From contig CM050650.1 in NCBI GenBank assembly GCA_027574665.1, forward strand, positions 99,421,086 through 99,485,085: a DNA stretch of 64,000 nucleotides. Direction: 5' to 3'. A program made the translations under genes and the position numbers. Below, piece after piece: positions 14,201-25,406 of the stretch. The stretch comes from Rhynochetos jubatus. Taxonomy: Eukaryota > Chordata > Aves > Eurypygiformes > Rhynochetidae. The stretch's first letter is position 1; the number at the start of each line of letters is the position of its first letter. A model generated the notes under the pieces. That model searched no databases, had not been told where the DNA came from, and was given only the letters and a program-made list of their open reading frames with translations.

Positions 14201-15889
14201 CTAAGCCCTAATACTTAGAGATTGTCTGAAGCCCTAAAGGGTGAAGTTTTATTTTCATTCCAGAACTCTTCTTTAGTGTCTCACTCAATTTTGCACTTTG
14301 AGTGTGTTTGTTGTGGAGCAGTGGTAGGAATTGAGTTGTGTGGGCTCCAGATGTAGGTTCAGCGTTGTTTCCCATGCTGGAGCAACATGCAAGAGCAAAA
14401 TCTGCTCAGAGCAACTAGAATATTAAACTGCTTAGCTGTTAGCCCCTGGCAAACATAAAGGAGAAAAACACAGCTAGAAAATTACATTTCTCAACATTTT
14501 AGAAATTAAATCAATATTCACCAGGACAACAGAGGACATGTTACTGACTCCAGGCTATCCTGCTGCTAAAGTCCAAATTCTTCCTACAAGACGTGGAGAT
14601 GTCTGTGCTTTTAGAAACTGTTGGATGTACATTTGTAATGGAAAAGCTTTGGCAACTTAAACATAGTGATCACTACTTCAGCCACAGATGTACCAGGGTA
14701 AACACCACTATGTTTGCAATGGAACACAAGTTCATTGTCTTACAAACGTGTGTGGTGACAACACTATGGCAAGGAGCAGGAAATGAATGTTAATCAGGCT
14801 GAAGAGCCAAAGTCTCTCTGGGACCAATTGTGAAAGAAAGTTAAGCTTCCCTTCCTGGCTGTCATGCACTGGAGCAGTCCTACTGCCTCTGTGGCTCCAA
14901 TGCTGCCTCTCCCATCCATGTTGGGTCTTCTGGTGCCCTGTGATCTCTCTCCCTTACCTCCTGTTCGTCAAAACAACCACTAAAAGAGGAGTATAAGAAC
15001 TCAAACTATCTCCATTAACACTACAGTACCTCACATCTATTATAGCTCTCTCCTTGAGCTCTGAATTTCAAATCTGATTTATAATAGTTGAAGGTCAAAT
15101 TATGTTCCGTAACATCGAATGAAACACCTCAAAAATTTTAATGGAAATTCTGTATGTGCAGGAGAGGAAAAAAGCTTTTTACAAAAATAACAAAGAACAG
15201 CTTTAAGTCCAAAAGCCTATTTACCTGTTGTTCTCAAGGGAAACTATAGATCTTTAAGTATCTCTCTGCACTAGGACCAGCAATACTTAAAGGTCAAAGA
15301 AAAGTCAGAACTGTAACACTAATGTATTACCACAGAACTTAAAGAAATATTTTATGTATAGTTTTTAATTCCTTATTACTCAGATTCCTGGCTGTATAGT
15401 GATCCAGTGTCAACATTTGGTTTGGCATTTAGGATTCTCTCCTAGGAAATAGGAAGTGTGGGCTCAATACTCTGAAGGCATCTCAAACTCTGAGCCAGTA
15501 ACTTCATGGCTATTCCTCTGTGCTTGGTAATTCCTACTGGCCAGACTTGAGGGGTTACCTGTTCAACATGTGGGCATACTGCACTGCCTAGAAGAGACAC
15601 CTAAGCTTCCTTCACTGCAGTGGGGAAGAAAGGCTGTAGCTAAGCTGCTCCAAATAATTCCCTGAGGGTGGTGCGGGAATCTAGCTCTCCCCACCAGCTC
15701 TGCAGAAAAATTCATCTCAGGCAGCCTAAATCTCTCAAAAGGCTCATAAATGCCCCAATGCCTAATTTAAATGCCTAAAGTAGGAGGTTTGACTAATGCT
15801 GTCCATACCTATTTTACTTCTCTGCACTCTCATGCAGATAATTCTGTTTTATCAGTTTGCTGTGAGTTATCCCTAGTAGGGAGCTCAGC
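11260..15889. other. Intergenic DNA, no gene recognised
   Basis: No coding exon, RNA gene or recognisable recent transposon is visible. The segment from about 12,840 to 13,330 is rich in AT-core homeodomain-type words (TAATTT, ATTATTCAT, TTAATTTAGCTG) and looks like candidate conserved non-coding DNA. This is only an impression from composition. About 15,460-15,790 contains 'cctaa'-type words seen in decayed old repeats, but I cannot name a family. Confidence 0.5.
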
Positions 15890-16397
15890 CCCATCACAAG
15901 GATAAAAGTGAGAAAAGCTGTGGGCTGAGATAAAGACCGTTTAATAAGTAAAGCCAAGCTGCACACACAAGCAAGGCAAAGTAAGGGATTACCTCACTAC
16001 TTCTCATCAACAGGCAGGTATTTAGCCATTTTGTAGGAAAGCAGGGCTTCATCGCATGTAACTTACTTGGAAGACCAGCACCATGACCCTGGATGTCCCC
16101 CGCACCTCTGCATCCTTCTTTCCCCCAGCTTTTATTGCTGAGCATGACACCACATGGTATGGAATACCCCTTTGGTCACCTGGGGTCAGCTGTCCCAGCT
16201 CTGTTCCCTCCCAGCTTCTTGCCCACCTCCAGTCTACTTGCTGGGAGGACATGGTGAGAGACAGAGGTGGCCTTGATGCTGCACAGCAATAGCTGTAACA
16301 TGGGAATGTTACCAACACTGTTGTTATAACAAATCCAAAAGACAGTACCATACCAGCTGCTATGGAAAAATTAACCCCATCCTAGTCAAAACCAGTA
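15890..16397 (-). mobile_element. Degraded endogenous retrovirus LTR (minus strand)
   Basis: Read on the minus strand, this begins near TACTGGTTTTGACTAGG and ends with sequence equivalent to TCAGCCCACAGC. It shares ordered blocks with the LTR copies at 30,812 and 38,421: the 'accaaaggg.tattc' block, 'agctgggagg', an upstream 'tggatttgt' block and an ATTAAA poly(A) signal (complement at 15,940-15,945). No internal retroviral sequence is attached, so it is best read as an old solo LTR. The left boundary (around 15,885) is uncertain because that end has decayed. Confidence 0.8.
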
Positions 16398-16709
16398 TCC
16401 TGTTGTACTAAGCCCACATTGTTACATTTCAAAGCCATTGTTTGCAATCAGAAATATGGGAAAATTGTTAATTTTCTTGAGAAAATTTCTAATTCTTGTG
16501 TTGCTCCATAATTCTGTGAGCTGACACGCAGACCTTAAAACTCTCAGACATACAATGTGAAACAAATCCCTTCTTGTCCTGGTATAGAAACATCTGTTTT
16601 GGAGGTGAACTGTGCTTTAAATTGACGAAAGAAATCACTAAGGGTAGAGTGGAATGATTGATACTGCAAGTGACATTCTTGTTATGAAAAAGAAGAATAT
16701 TGTTCTCTT

Positions 16710-16808
16710 TCACAGAATTTTGCTTACATAACACTGTGGGTCCCTAGGGGTAACAATAATTCACAGAATTTTGCTTACGTAACACTGTGGGTCCCTAAAG
16801 GTAACAAT
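16710..16808. repeat. Tandem duplication, two about 51 bp units
   Basis: Unit 1 (16,710-16,760) and unit 2 (16,761-16,808) both read TCACAGAATTTTGCTTAC followed by an R-TAACACTGTGGGTCCCT core and GGTAACAAT. Over the 48 aligned bases they differ at three positions, all A/G transitions. The near identity suggests a fairly recent duplication. It lies about 300 bp to the right of the minus-strand LTR and does not belong to it. Confidence 0.92.
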
Positions 16809-17477
16809 GTCTTCAGCTTTACGATATGGCATGAGAGATTTCATTTAAGGTATTATTGGGTTTTATCCCCCAAAATGAATTTTACAGATATATTTTTGTT
16901 TGAGATGTTGTGGACTCAAGAAAATGTTTAGCATTGCAACTGTAACATGAAGTAGTGCACATTAATTTTTATGTGATTACATCTTGTTTTGGTAAGGAAG
17001 ACAGACAAAGTAGATGTAAAAAACGCAGAGTTTTTCAAAGTGTTTTACTTTATAATGGTATTGCTACCATGATGCTGAAAAGGGAATCTCTGAATGTCAA
17101 TACTTGTCGAGTATTTCCTATGTCAGCCTTTTCTCTAGAGTTACTGTATTCATTGTCTTGGTTGAGTCATTGCTATTGTAGCCAAAAAACACAATCCTTT
17201 GTCCTAATTTATGCATGCTACCAAAGAGGAATTTAGATCACAGGACACAACTGAAAACTGCAATCTGCCTCTGAAGTTCAATACAAACAGAAATCAAAGA
17301 AATAAATGATGCACACATTTACTTGATGATCTCAGATTACTTTGTATTATGGTGCACGATATTTGTTTTTATTCCACATTACATGCTATTTCAATTTATT
17401 TTTCATTACTCAGTAGTATTTTGTCCAAAAGCTTTTGTTATGTTGATAATTTAACAACTGCATTCAGTTATTGTGGA

Positions 17478-17498
17478 TATGCATTTTAATTATGCATT
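17478..17498. promoter_or_regulatory. Paired POU/octamer-like words (possible enhancer core)
   Basis: TATGCATT occurs at 17,478-17,485 and again at 17,491-17,498, with a TTTAA-rich spacer that creates a central TAATTA-type homeodomain core. Paired ATGCAT half sites with this spacing resemble POU-factor dimer sites. The surrounding 700 bp is AT-rich without any identifiable transposon. Function is inferred only from motif content. Confidence 0.25.
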
Positions 17499-20400
17499 GT
17501 TTAGGCAAAATGATAGGAAGTAAACTGAAAAACATCGAACTGCCATATTAAACACAAGCAGACTGCCTTGGCAAGTGCATCCTTCATGTGGAAATATAAA
17601 CTTTGCTTTGTCAGTTCAATACCTCTGCCTTTTAGTGTTTGGTTGCCAAATTAGGCAAGTTTATACTGCACCAGAAGATGACTTCTCCATTTATTTTTGG
17701 TCCTAGGTTGAATAATGTTGGAGACAGAATAAACAGAAAAATTATAGTGACAGACAGGTCACTATGGTATAAATTAAACTGTTACTGTTATTCTGGAACT
17801 ATTTAATGCCAGAGACATAGCAGTTGAGTACTCTGAGTCATTTTTAAAGGACAGTTACATAGCAAAATGCTTTAAAACTAATTTCAAACACTTATTTCTG
17901 GTATGCCAATGAAATATTTTTTGTACATTAACTTAGCAATTAGAAGAATAAAACCGAGCAGAATATAGAAATCTAACTTTTGGATTCATATCATCTACAT
18001 ATATTTGTGGTTTATTAGACAACGCCTACATAATTTTTGCTTTCTGGAAAAGCTTGAAATAGAGAAATTGCATATTAGATATTAGCATATTATACATTAC
18101 TGTATCAGAACCTAGGGTTTGTAATAAAATCACTAACAAGCAAGATAGCAACTAATCAATCTCTATTTTTCTTGTGATTTCATTGCCTAAATACACAGTT
18201 CCTTGGACTATCTGGGCTTCCCAGAAACACTCCAGTTCTACTCCATCTTCTTCCCCCCCCCTTAATGCTGAGACTACATCCTCCTGTGCCGGAGGGACAC
18301 ACCTGCCCCAAAAATATTATCATGTAATCTTTAAGAGAGAAAAATTTTCTGCAGTATATAATGACATTATATATTGTTATTTGTAGATTGCTTTTCATTT
18401 GTACCTTCCCTTTCAGTCCCCTTCTAGCTTCTTTGGTGACCTTTTCTCTGAAGCCAGCTTGCCGAGTGTACTGGTTTAAGACTTTCCTGCACAAGTAGAA
18501 ATCAGGTATGGAGTCAAATGAAGGTACAATGTAATGGACTTAATGTTAGTTGGTGTGGGACTCGTTTGAGTAAATGTAGCTAATGCAGCTATCTGTATCT
18601 GAGTAGCTGCCCTAGGCTCTCTCCCACTTTGTCAGTGGGGAGACAAAGGCATGAATTAAAATATGGTTCATTTGTTCCTAAAATACATGTTTAAAATAAA
18701 TCAGAAGAATTGCTCCCTAAGAGAACACAGAAAAGATGCAGGCCTTTAACATTTTTTTCCTGTTTAGAAAGCACTATCCCCAGAATGCAGTGCAGGTACA
18801 CTTTCCAGGTGGTTATTGTGCTGTTTAGGCTAAACTTTCTAATAAATGCTGTACTTGAGAAGAAACAGATATAACATAAAAGTTGTCCCGGCATCTCCTT
18901 ATTGACTAAATATTTCTTAAGGATTGTTTATAGTTCCTCCTTGTACTACATGACGTAAAGGGGTTGCCTGCTGGAAGAGCAAGAAAACTGGCCCCAATAA
19001 CAACATTCTTTTGTTGGCTCTTAGTAACATAAAGGGAGGCATGAAATCAGAGGTTACTGCATATTGCACCTTATAATCCATATAAGAAATCACATCAGTA
19101 ATTACTGGCAAAAAAAGAAAAAAAAAAACCCAAACCAAAAACAAATGGATGGAGAGGAGAGGATAGGGTGATGCTAACTGCATTTGTGTGAAAAACAGAC
19201 GGCAATGCAGTCTGTGTGACAGTAGGCAAAATACTTGCTCTTAAAAGGAAATATTTTCTTAACTATCATAATAACCCCTTGAAAATCCATTCAGGAATTT
19301 GCTCATTGTTTCTCCTGATAATGCCGAGTGGTAGGTCAGGTCACCGAGACAAAAAACTTACAGTCTAAAAGATGGAGTCAAACAAAGGACACATTTGGTT
19401 CATCAGCATTTCTGCTAGTTATAGAAATATCTCAAATAGAAAATGTTATCCTTAAATAAGAACTTTAAGGTACAATTCTCTGCTGTCTTTGATATGTCTC
19501 ATAACAATTATATGTGGCTATGTAGCTCTGGCACTTTGGAGATCACCCAAACGGCTCCAGAGTACCATTCTTACCCGTGTAAAAGGCAGTGACTTTTATA
19601 AATATAAAATAACATAGTGTATGGTACATCCCTTTCTTTTATGTCTCAGTGTATAACTGTCATGATTATGAAACTAGGTCTAAGCCCACAGAATTTCATT
19701 CTTTTCCTATTTAATAGTCTGGTAGTATGAGAATAAAATTAAAACATTTCAATTTTTTTGTGTGCTTTACTTTGTAATCTAGTTGGCAAAACCCCTGCCA
19801 TCTGGGTGAATTAGTGAAAGAATAGAAAAGAACAGGACCCAACATCTGGCAAGACGTAACTTGGACTTTCTTCTTGATTGTGTCTGTTTCAAATGCCAGG
19901 TGTCTATCACCTGGGGTGTAGTCTTACTTTGGCAAAGTGAATCTATTACTAACTCTCTGAAGAATGCCGTCTCTGAATGATGCCGCTGCTAATGGAATAC
20001 TGATTTACTGCCACAACTGTAAAGAATCTTTTTTAACATTGTGTTACACTTCCCATCAATTTAGATCCACCAGACCTACCATATGTGAGAAGTTATCTGC
20101 GTTTTTCTCCAATAGAACTGAAATGATGAAAGCTCTGTTTTCCCCGAGGTATGATCCACTATTGGTAGCCCCATTGTTTCTTCTTTAGTCCTCATCTTCT
20201 TTGTCAGGGCTGGAGCATATTATTCCTGAAATGCTTGCCAGAATTCTATGGCTTATTTGTTGTTTGAGACTCACCATATGTGTCTTTGACCCCTGCCTAG
20301 TAGGCACCTTGGCTGCTTGCCAGTTTGGCACTTATGATTATCAGCAGTATGAATAGTTCCCTTGCTTCTGATTCTGTCCTTGCTGTCATCAAATCACTCT

Positions 20401-21360
20401 TTAAACAACTTTCTTATTTTCTTTTAAATGCATGTAAATGATCAACTTATTTTTACCATGCCTTTTCTGGGCCAAGGTTTTGTGTCACACTGCAGGAAAT
20501 CCAACAGCTTGATGTTTCCACTCCTAATGATCCGACTGCCAACTACCTGTGTAACTGCATGGGAACAATAAGCAGGACAGAAACATCTCTCATGGTAATA
20601 TTTGAAGTTCCTCTGCATATTACACAAATTTGTCTGTTCTCCCCATCTGGTAGGCTTGGTGGCATGACTTTTATAAGGGATTATTCATTTTAGTGAAAAG
20701 CATTCCTTTTGATAAACGTTCTAAAACCTTTGACCAGAATACAGCATGAGCCAATAACAATGATAGATTCAGAGGAGTATCAGAATGATAAATAGTTTTA
20801 AGAGACAGATGGAAAGCCAAAAGCCAGTCATGTGCAATTTCTATTCACTACCCTGATGTAGCGCTAAACACATCTGAGTCCTTTCATGTGTTCTACTAAA
20901 CTGAAGTTGTTCCAAAATGCCATTGTTAAACAAAAAATATGCAGAATCAAAATAAGGAACAGCACAGGGCATACAAAGGTCCAGACCACGAGAGGCCCAT
21001 GTGCTGTTACAGAAAGATCTGCCAGAAGTCTCCATTATTCTTTATATGATTTTGCAAAAATTTCAATCAGTAAATATACTGGTACTACCACTGAAAGTAG
21101 ACAAGGTTAAACAGCATATTGTACCACATCTACCTTCATGTTAACTGACAAAGTGGGGTGGAGTAAGTTTTTTAGCCCTTGCAAGCAAAGAACAGTACCA
21201 GCATGTTTATGCTTGCCTAAGAGGCACTCTTCTTGGTGCTACTGTCACACTGTACTGTCTTGTGATGACCCTTGTTTAGGAAAAACAGTTTGGTTTAGCT
21301 CTAAAGCTTTTAATGCACAGTGCTTTTTTGATAGGTAACTTACCATGTCCTTCTCCTGGG

Positions 21361-21680
21361 AATCACAGAACCATAGAATCACAGAATGGTTTGGGTTGGA
21401 AGAGACCTTAAAGACCATCTAGTTCCAACCCCCCTGCCATGGGCAGGGACACCCTCCACTAGACCAGGTTGCTCAAAGCCTCATCCAGCCTGGCCTTGAA
21501 CACTCCCAGGGATGGGGCATCCACAGCTTTTCTGGGCAACCTGTGCCAGTGCCTCACCACCCTCTCCAGGAAGAATTTCTTCCTGATATCCAATCTAAAT
21601 CTACCCACTTTCAGTTTAAACCCGTTACCCTTTGTCCTATTACTACATGCCCTTGTAAGAAGTCAGTCTCCACCTTTCAT
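21361..21680 (-). mobile_element. CR1 LINE 3' fragment (minus strand)
   Basis: The block starts with CATAGAATCACAGAATGG and continues through 'ggttgctcaaagcctcatcc', 'gggcaacctgtgccagtgcc' and 'aatttcttcctgatatccaa', the complement of a CR1 3' region. It is nearly identical to the complement of the 3' part of the CR1 at 24,722-25,406, so both belong to one relatively young subfamily. It encodes only a short remnant of the ORF2 C-terminus and the 3' tail, and is not functional. Confidence 0.95.
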
Positions 21681-23017
21681 CAGAGTTTCAGATGAATGTG
21701 TTTTATGTCTCTTGATTTTGAAGCAACTGCTTACATAAAATTAGAACCAGCAGTTGAACAAACAGAGTACTAAATTGACAAGGGTGAAAAATTCTGTTTT
21801 TAGGGAGAATGGGAAGTACAACGGGGGGGAAAAAAAAAGAGAAACTGTTGCATGAGAACCCATTTTATTTGGGATTACTTTATAATGTAAAACTGATATA
21901 TTTTCCTTCTCTGCCCAACAACACTGGGAATTCAGATAAAGACGCTCCTTTTCATCATATTTGGTGTCACTCTGCATGTTAAAGCAGATTTGTGTCAGAA
22001 AATGTTCACAGTGGACTTAGCCTAGAAGAGCACGTTGAATCTTTAAGCCTCCAAAAATGGCATTTGATTCTGGTAACATGGTTTTATGGTTATGTTTATA
22101 ACAACAGTGACAGACAAACAATGTTATTAGAATGAATTTATTGTGGAGATGATAGCAGTTTGATGGCTAGGCTACCTGCAGAGGGTTATAATGAACCTAA
22201 TTTCAAAGGTATTTGTAAGAAAGGTGATTAAAGGCAATATGAAGTTTGACTTCAGTATTGGAGTAAGTTGAGAACAGGCCAGGTAGGTAGGAGAGGTATA
22301 ATTAGACATATTCTAACTTCCCTACAATTGCGGTTTTCAGCCTATTTCCTACTTGCTATGAAATGTATTAAAAAGTGCAAACCAAAATTATTTACCTCAA
22401 TAAAATGTTTTTCTCTTCAAATGTACCAAATCACAGATAAACTCTCACTGGAAGACAAAAGGCTTGACTTTATGGCCAGTCTTGGTGTATTTTATCCCTA
22501 GCTTTACAGGTAACAAGACCAAAACAAGTGTTCAGAGTCAGCATTTAATAGAAACTTAGTGGAATTTTCAGCTGTGAAAATACAAGAATTCTGAATTCAC
22601 AAATATTTTACTAGAAGGCAGAAAAGATACTAGCTGCCTCTGATTGTAGTCAGCACAGAAACCCCCTGGCACTTTTCTGTGGCCAGATTTGAAATTGCTG
22701 AGATACCCGCTGGTGGTATTTTAAAATACTTTTTGAAATTATATTTTAAATATTTTATTTCTTAAATGCTGTTATTATCCTTGAAAAACAAATATTTTCC
22801 AACCAATCAATCAGTATCCAGTTTTAGTGTACAATGGCTTTCAGAAGCAGGGATGGTTTTGGATGCACTGAGCAGCAAGCCTGAAATGCAAAACAGCAAA
22901 AGACTCTGCTTTGTGAGCATCATGTCTATCCGTCAACGACTGAAACAGAGACTTGGCTGTAAACCTGATAATCCTTTGCAAAAAATGACCGAGGGAAAGG
23001 TTAGTGAATTTAACAAC

Positions 23018-23063
<46 letters not shown>

Positions 23064-23430
23064 GATAACCTGGAAAAGGAATGATCCAGAAACAATTTCC
23101 AGTGCATACGGTATTTCGCTTGAGAGTAGTTTGGAAAGTTGGCTGACAACGCTGAATGCTAAAGGAGATGACAAAATATAACCTGCTGCTTCTGAGAGCG
23201 CTCTTAAAACCTGAGACGTATTCCATTTGCTATGGCCCAAGTTCCTGCTACCCAAAGGAAAATCCTAAATGCAGGCACGTGCATCAAGCCTCCTGTCAAA
23301 GACCTGGGGCCACCTGCAGGGCCGAGCAAGCGGGCTTTATCGTGTATCGCCTGGGCAAGCGGGCTCGGGGTCGAAGTAGCCCTCTCTCTCTCCTCCTTGC
23401 TCCTCTCTTTCCCCTCAAGCCCTCTGCCAA
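21681..23430. other. Proximal upstream region of HMGCLL1
   Basis: AT-rich DNA between the upstream CR1 and the CpG island. The open frame at 22,766-23,065 runs into the A40 tract and has no recognisable domain. A GTTAGT donor-like word follows 'gagggaaag' near 22,999, but without an acceptor or homology I do not call an exon. No TATA-type core promoter with a credible start site is evident here. Confidence 0.5.
23019..23058. repeat. Homopolymer (A)40
   Basis: An uninterrupted run of 40 adenines starts right after TTAACAACC and is followed by TCCCTGATAACC. It lies about 0.9 kb upstream of the HMGCLL1 start codon. CR1 elements do not end in poly(A), so this is not a CR1 tail. It may be an expanded microsatellite or the tail of an unrecognised retrocopy, but no parental gene could be identified to its left. 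Confidence 0.93.
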
Positions 23431-23793
23431 AAGCATTTAAAGCCCAGGCTGGGCCCCGTTTGCCCCGGGCGTGCGGAGCGTCAGGGGGGATGTGGGGCAG
23501 CACGGCAGTCCCCGGGCCCTGGGCCCGCCGGGTCCCCCCAGAGCTTTCTCCCCCGCCCCGCAGTGGCCGGCTGCTGTGGCCACACCAAACGTGGCCAGGC
23601 ACCGCCGGGGCGCCTCTCCCGGGCGCCTGGGAAGGTGAGGAGGGGGCTGCGAGGAGAGTTGGCAGCCCCGCAGCCGCCTCCGGGCGGGCCGCCTCCCCGC
23701 CACCGCGGACCGGCGGGCCGAGGCGGCGGTTGCCGCAGCAGCCGCGGGAGGGGGCGCGGCGGGGGCGCGGACGCGGCGGGCTCCCGCGCTCCA

Positions 23794-23798
23794 CCAAT
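23794..23798 (+). promoter_or_regulatory. HMGCLL1: CCAAT box (NF-Y-type)
   Basis: CCAAT lies within CACCAATCA, an NF-Y consensus context, in the CpG island about 140 bp upstream of the HMGCLL1 ATG. This fits the usual 60-100 bp distance from a start site near 23,870. Confidence 0.6.
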
Positions 23799-23937
23799 CA
23801 CAGGCGCTGCTCGGGGCCGGGCTGCAGCCAGTGGCTGCGGCGGGGGCTGCGGCGGGCGCGGGGTCCCCGCTGGCCGGGAGGCTGCGCCGACCTTGCGGCT
23901 GGCTGCCGGGCGCCTGTCAGCTCCCCGCCGCCGCGCC

Positions 23938-24054
23938 ATGGGCACGGTGCCGTCGGCGCTGAAGCACTGCCTCAGCTACCAGCACCTCCTCAAGGAGCAG
24001 CTGTGGATCGGGGAGCCGGCCGCGCCGCCGCCTGCGGCTCCGCACCCCGGGCAG
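23938..24054 (+). CDS. HMGCLL1: HMGCLL1 exon 1 (N-terminus, HMG-CoA lyase-like 1)
   Basis: Encodes residues 1-39, starting MGTVPSALKHCLSYQ, which matches the conserved HMGCLL1 N-terminus. HMGCLL1 is the paralogue of mitochondrial HMGCL that cleaves HMG-CoA to acetyl-CoA and acetoacetate outside mitochondria. There is no mitochondrial presequence. Instead Gly2 with Ser6 forms an N-myristoylation signal, and in mammals the protein is known to be myristoylated and associated with cytosolic-side membranes. The ATG is chosen because it has a strong Kozak context (GCC before ATG, G after), begins the conserved sequence, and is the first ATG in this frame. The frame stays open upstream only because the island lacks AT-rich stops. 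Residues 26-39 are Pro/Ala-rich and poorly conserved. The exon ends in CAG|GTATCG, phase 0. Confidence 0.93.
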
Positions 24055-24721
24055 GTATCGCCGGGCGGGGGTGAGGGGATGGGACGGTGCCGGCCCCTGC
24101 GAGGCGCGGCCGCCGCCAGGGGGAGGTCGGGGCCCGCCGTGAGCTGGGGGCCACCGCCCCCTCGCCCCTCACGCACGTACCCTGAGTCCCTGCTGCCTGC
24201 GACCCGCCCTCGCCCCCCTCCCTGCCCGCCCCGCAGACCCCCCGGCCAGCGCCGGGGGCGAATAGGGGCTCTCCGTCATCCCCACACGCCGCCGGCCAGT
24301 ATTGCAGAAGACGGCTGGTTTTAAACAGTCTGACCAGTACTACACACGCTGGCGGGCATCTCTAGTGGCGCTGCGGTGAGGAAGTGTTACCCCTCACCCC
24401 ATCATCTGTGCCTGCTCTCACCTGCTATAGTCCACTGTGTGAAAAGTCATAAAGTTGTAGGGTGACACGTACTTTGGCGAAGCCAGAGTATGGCCTTGCT
24501 CCGCAGAGTTTGTATATCTCAAATTGGAGTGTGGTGGGCCTGTCAGTGGTCAGGTCACTATAGCTGTACCCTCCTTTTGGCCTGCGGTGCTCTGAATGCT
24601 GATGGGATTGTCATGGAGGGATGGGTGAAGGTGGTTGCTCACCCTCCTGTCTGTCAGCTATGAAGAGGTGTGGACAGTGGCTGGAGATTGTGGGGAGTGG
24701 GAGGGGAAGTTTGAGGAGGAG

Positions 24722-25406
24722 GTGAAGGACTTGGGGGTACTGGTGGAAGAAAAGCTGGACATGAGCCGGCAGTGTGTGCTGGCAGCCCAGAAAGTCAATC
24801 GTATCCTGGGCTGTATCAGGAGAAGTGTGGCCAGCAGAATGAGGGAGGCGATTCCCCCCTCTACTCTGCTCTCATGAAACCCCACCTGCAGTACTGCATC
24901 CAGCTCTGGGGCCTTCAACATAAGAAGGATATCGACCAGTTGGGGTGAGTCCAGAGGAGGCCACAAAGATAATCAGAGGGCTGGAGCACCTCTCCTGTGA
25001 AGAAAGGCTGAGAGAGTTGGGCTTGTTCAGCCTGGAGAAGAGAAGGCTCCAGGGAGACCTTATTGCAGCCCTCCAGTACCTAAAGGGGGCCTACAAGAAA
25101 GCTGGGGTGGGAGATTTTACAAGGGCCTGTAGTGACAGGACAAGGGGTAATGGGTTTATATTGATAGCGGGGAGATTTAGATTGGATATCAGGAAGAAAT
25201 TCTTCACGGAGAGGGTGGTGAGGCACTGGAACAGGTTGCCCAGAGAAGCTGTGGATGCCCCATCCCTGGAAGTGTTCAAGGCCAGGCTGGATGAGGCTTT
25301 GAGCAACCTGGTCTAGTGGAGGGTGTCCCTGCCCATGGCAGGGGGTTGGAACTAGATGGTCTTTAAGGTCCCTTCCAACCCAAACCATTCTGTGATTCTA
25401 TGATTC
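24722..25406 (+). mobile_element. CR1 LINE 3' fragment with ORF2 C-terminal remnant
   Basis: A 5'-truncated CR1 in the sense orientation within intron 1, about 670 bp after exon 1. The left part translates to the C-terminal end of CR1 ORF2 ([14 protein letters not shown], then [10 protein letters not shown]), with a frame break near 24,875 after which 'cctgcagtactgcatccagc' continues in another frame. The right part is the CR1 3' region ending in CATTCTGTGATTCTATGATTC. The RT and endonuclease domains are absent, so it is dead. It is the same subfamily as the inverted copy at 21,361-21,680. Confidence 0.95.

Larger units (their letters stand above)
16398..21360. other. Intergenic DNA, no gene recognised
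   Basis: It contains the tandem duplication at 16,710-16,808 and, at 17,280-18,060, a long AT-rich stretch with paired octamer-like words (see separate entries). Otherwise I see no gene. Open frames here are short and lack similarity to any protein I recognise. Confidence 0.5.
23470..24300 (+). promoter_or_regulatory. HMGCLL1: CpG-island promoter of HMGCLL1
   Basis: Base composition changes abruptly from AT-rich to very GC- and CpG-rich from roughly 23,450 to 24,300, enclosing exon 1. It contains a CCAAT box at 23,794-23,798 in an NF-Y-type context (CACCAATCA), about 140 bp before the start codon. GC-box words for Sp/KLF factors lie at 23,553-23,558 (CCGCCC), 23,682-23,687 (GGGCGG) and, inside intron 1, 24,063-24,068 (GGGCGG). 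No TATA box is seen. This points to a TATA-less promoter with transcription probably starting about 23,830-23,920 (inference; the start site cannot be read from sequence alone). Confidence 0.85.

Noticed and set aside
22766-23065. 99-codon frame ending in poly-lysine
   Set aside because: The end is translation of the A40 tract and the rest has no recognisable similarity. The poly-Phe frames on the other strand have the same origin.
23204-24324. Several long open frames on both strands over the CpG island
   Set aside because: They are rich in Pro, Arg, Gly and Ala and arise because GC-rich DNA lacks stop codons. Only the 39-codon exon 1 frame shows homology and a splice donor.
24635-25316. 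Open frames of 80 and 123 codons
   Set aside because: They are the decayed ORF2 C-terminus and 3' region of a CR1 LINE, not a host gene. The same applies to the frames at 21,469-21,738 and 25,080-25,388.
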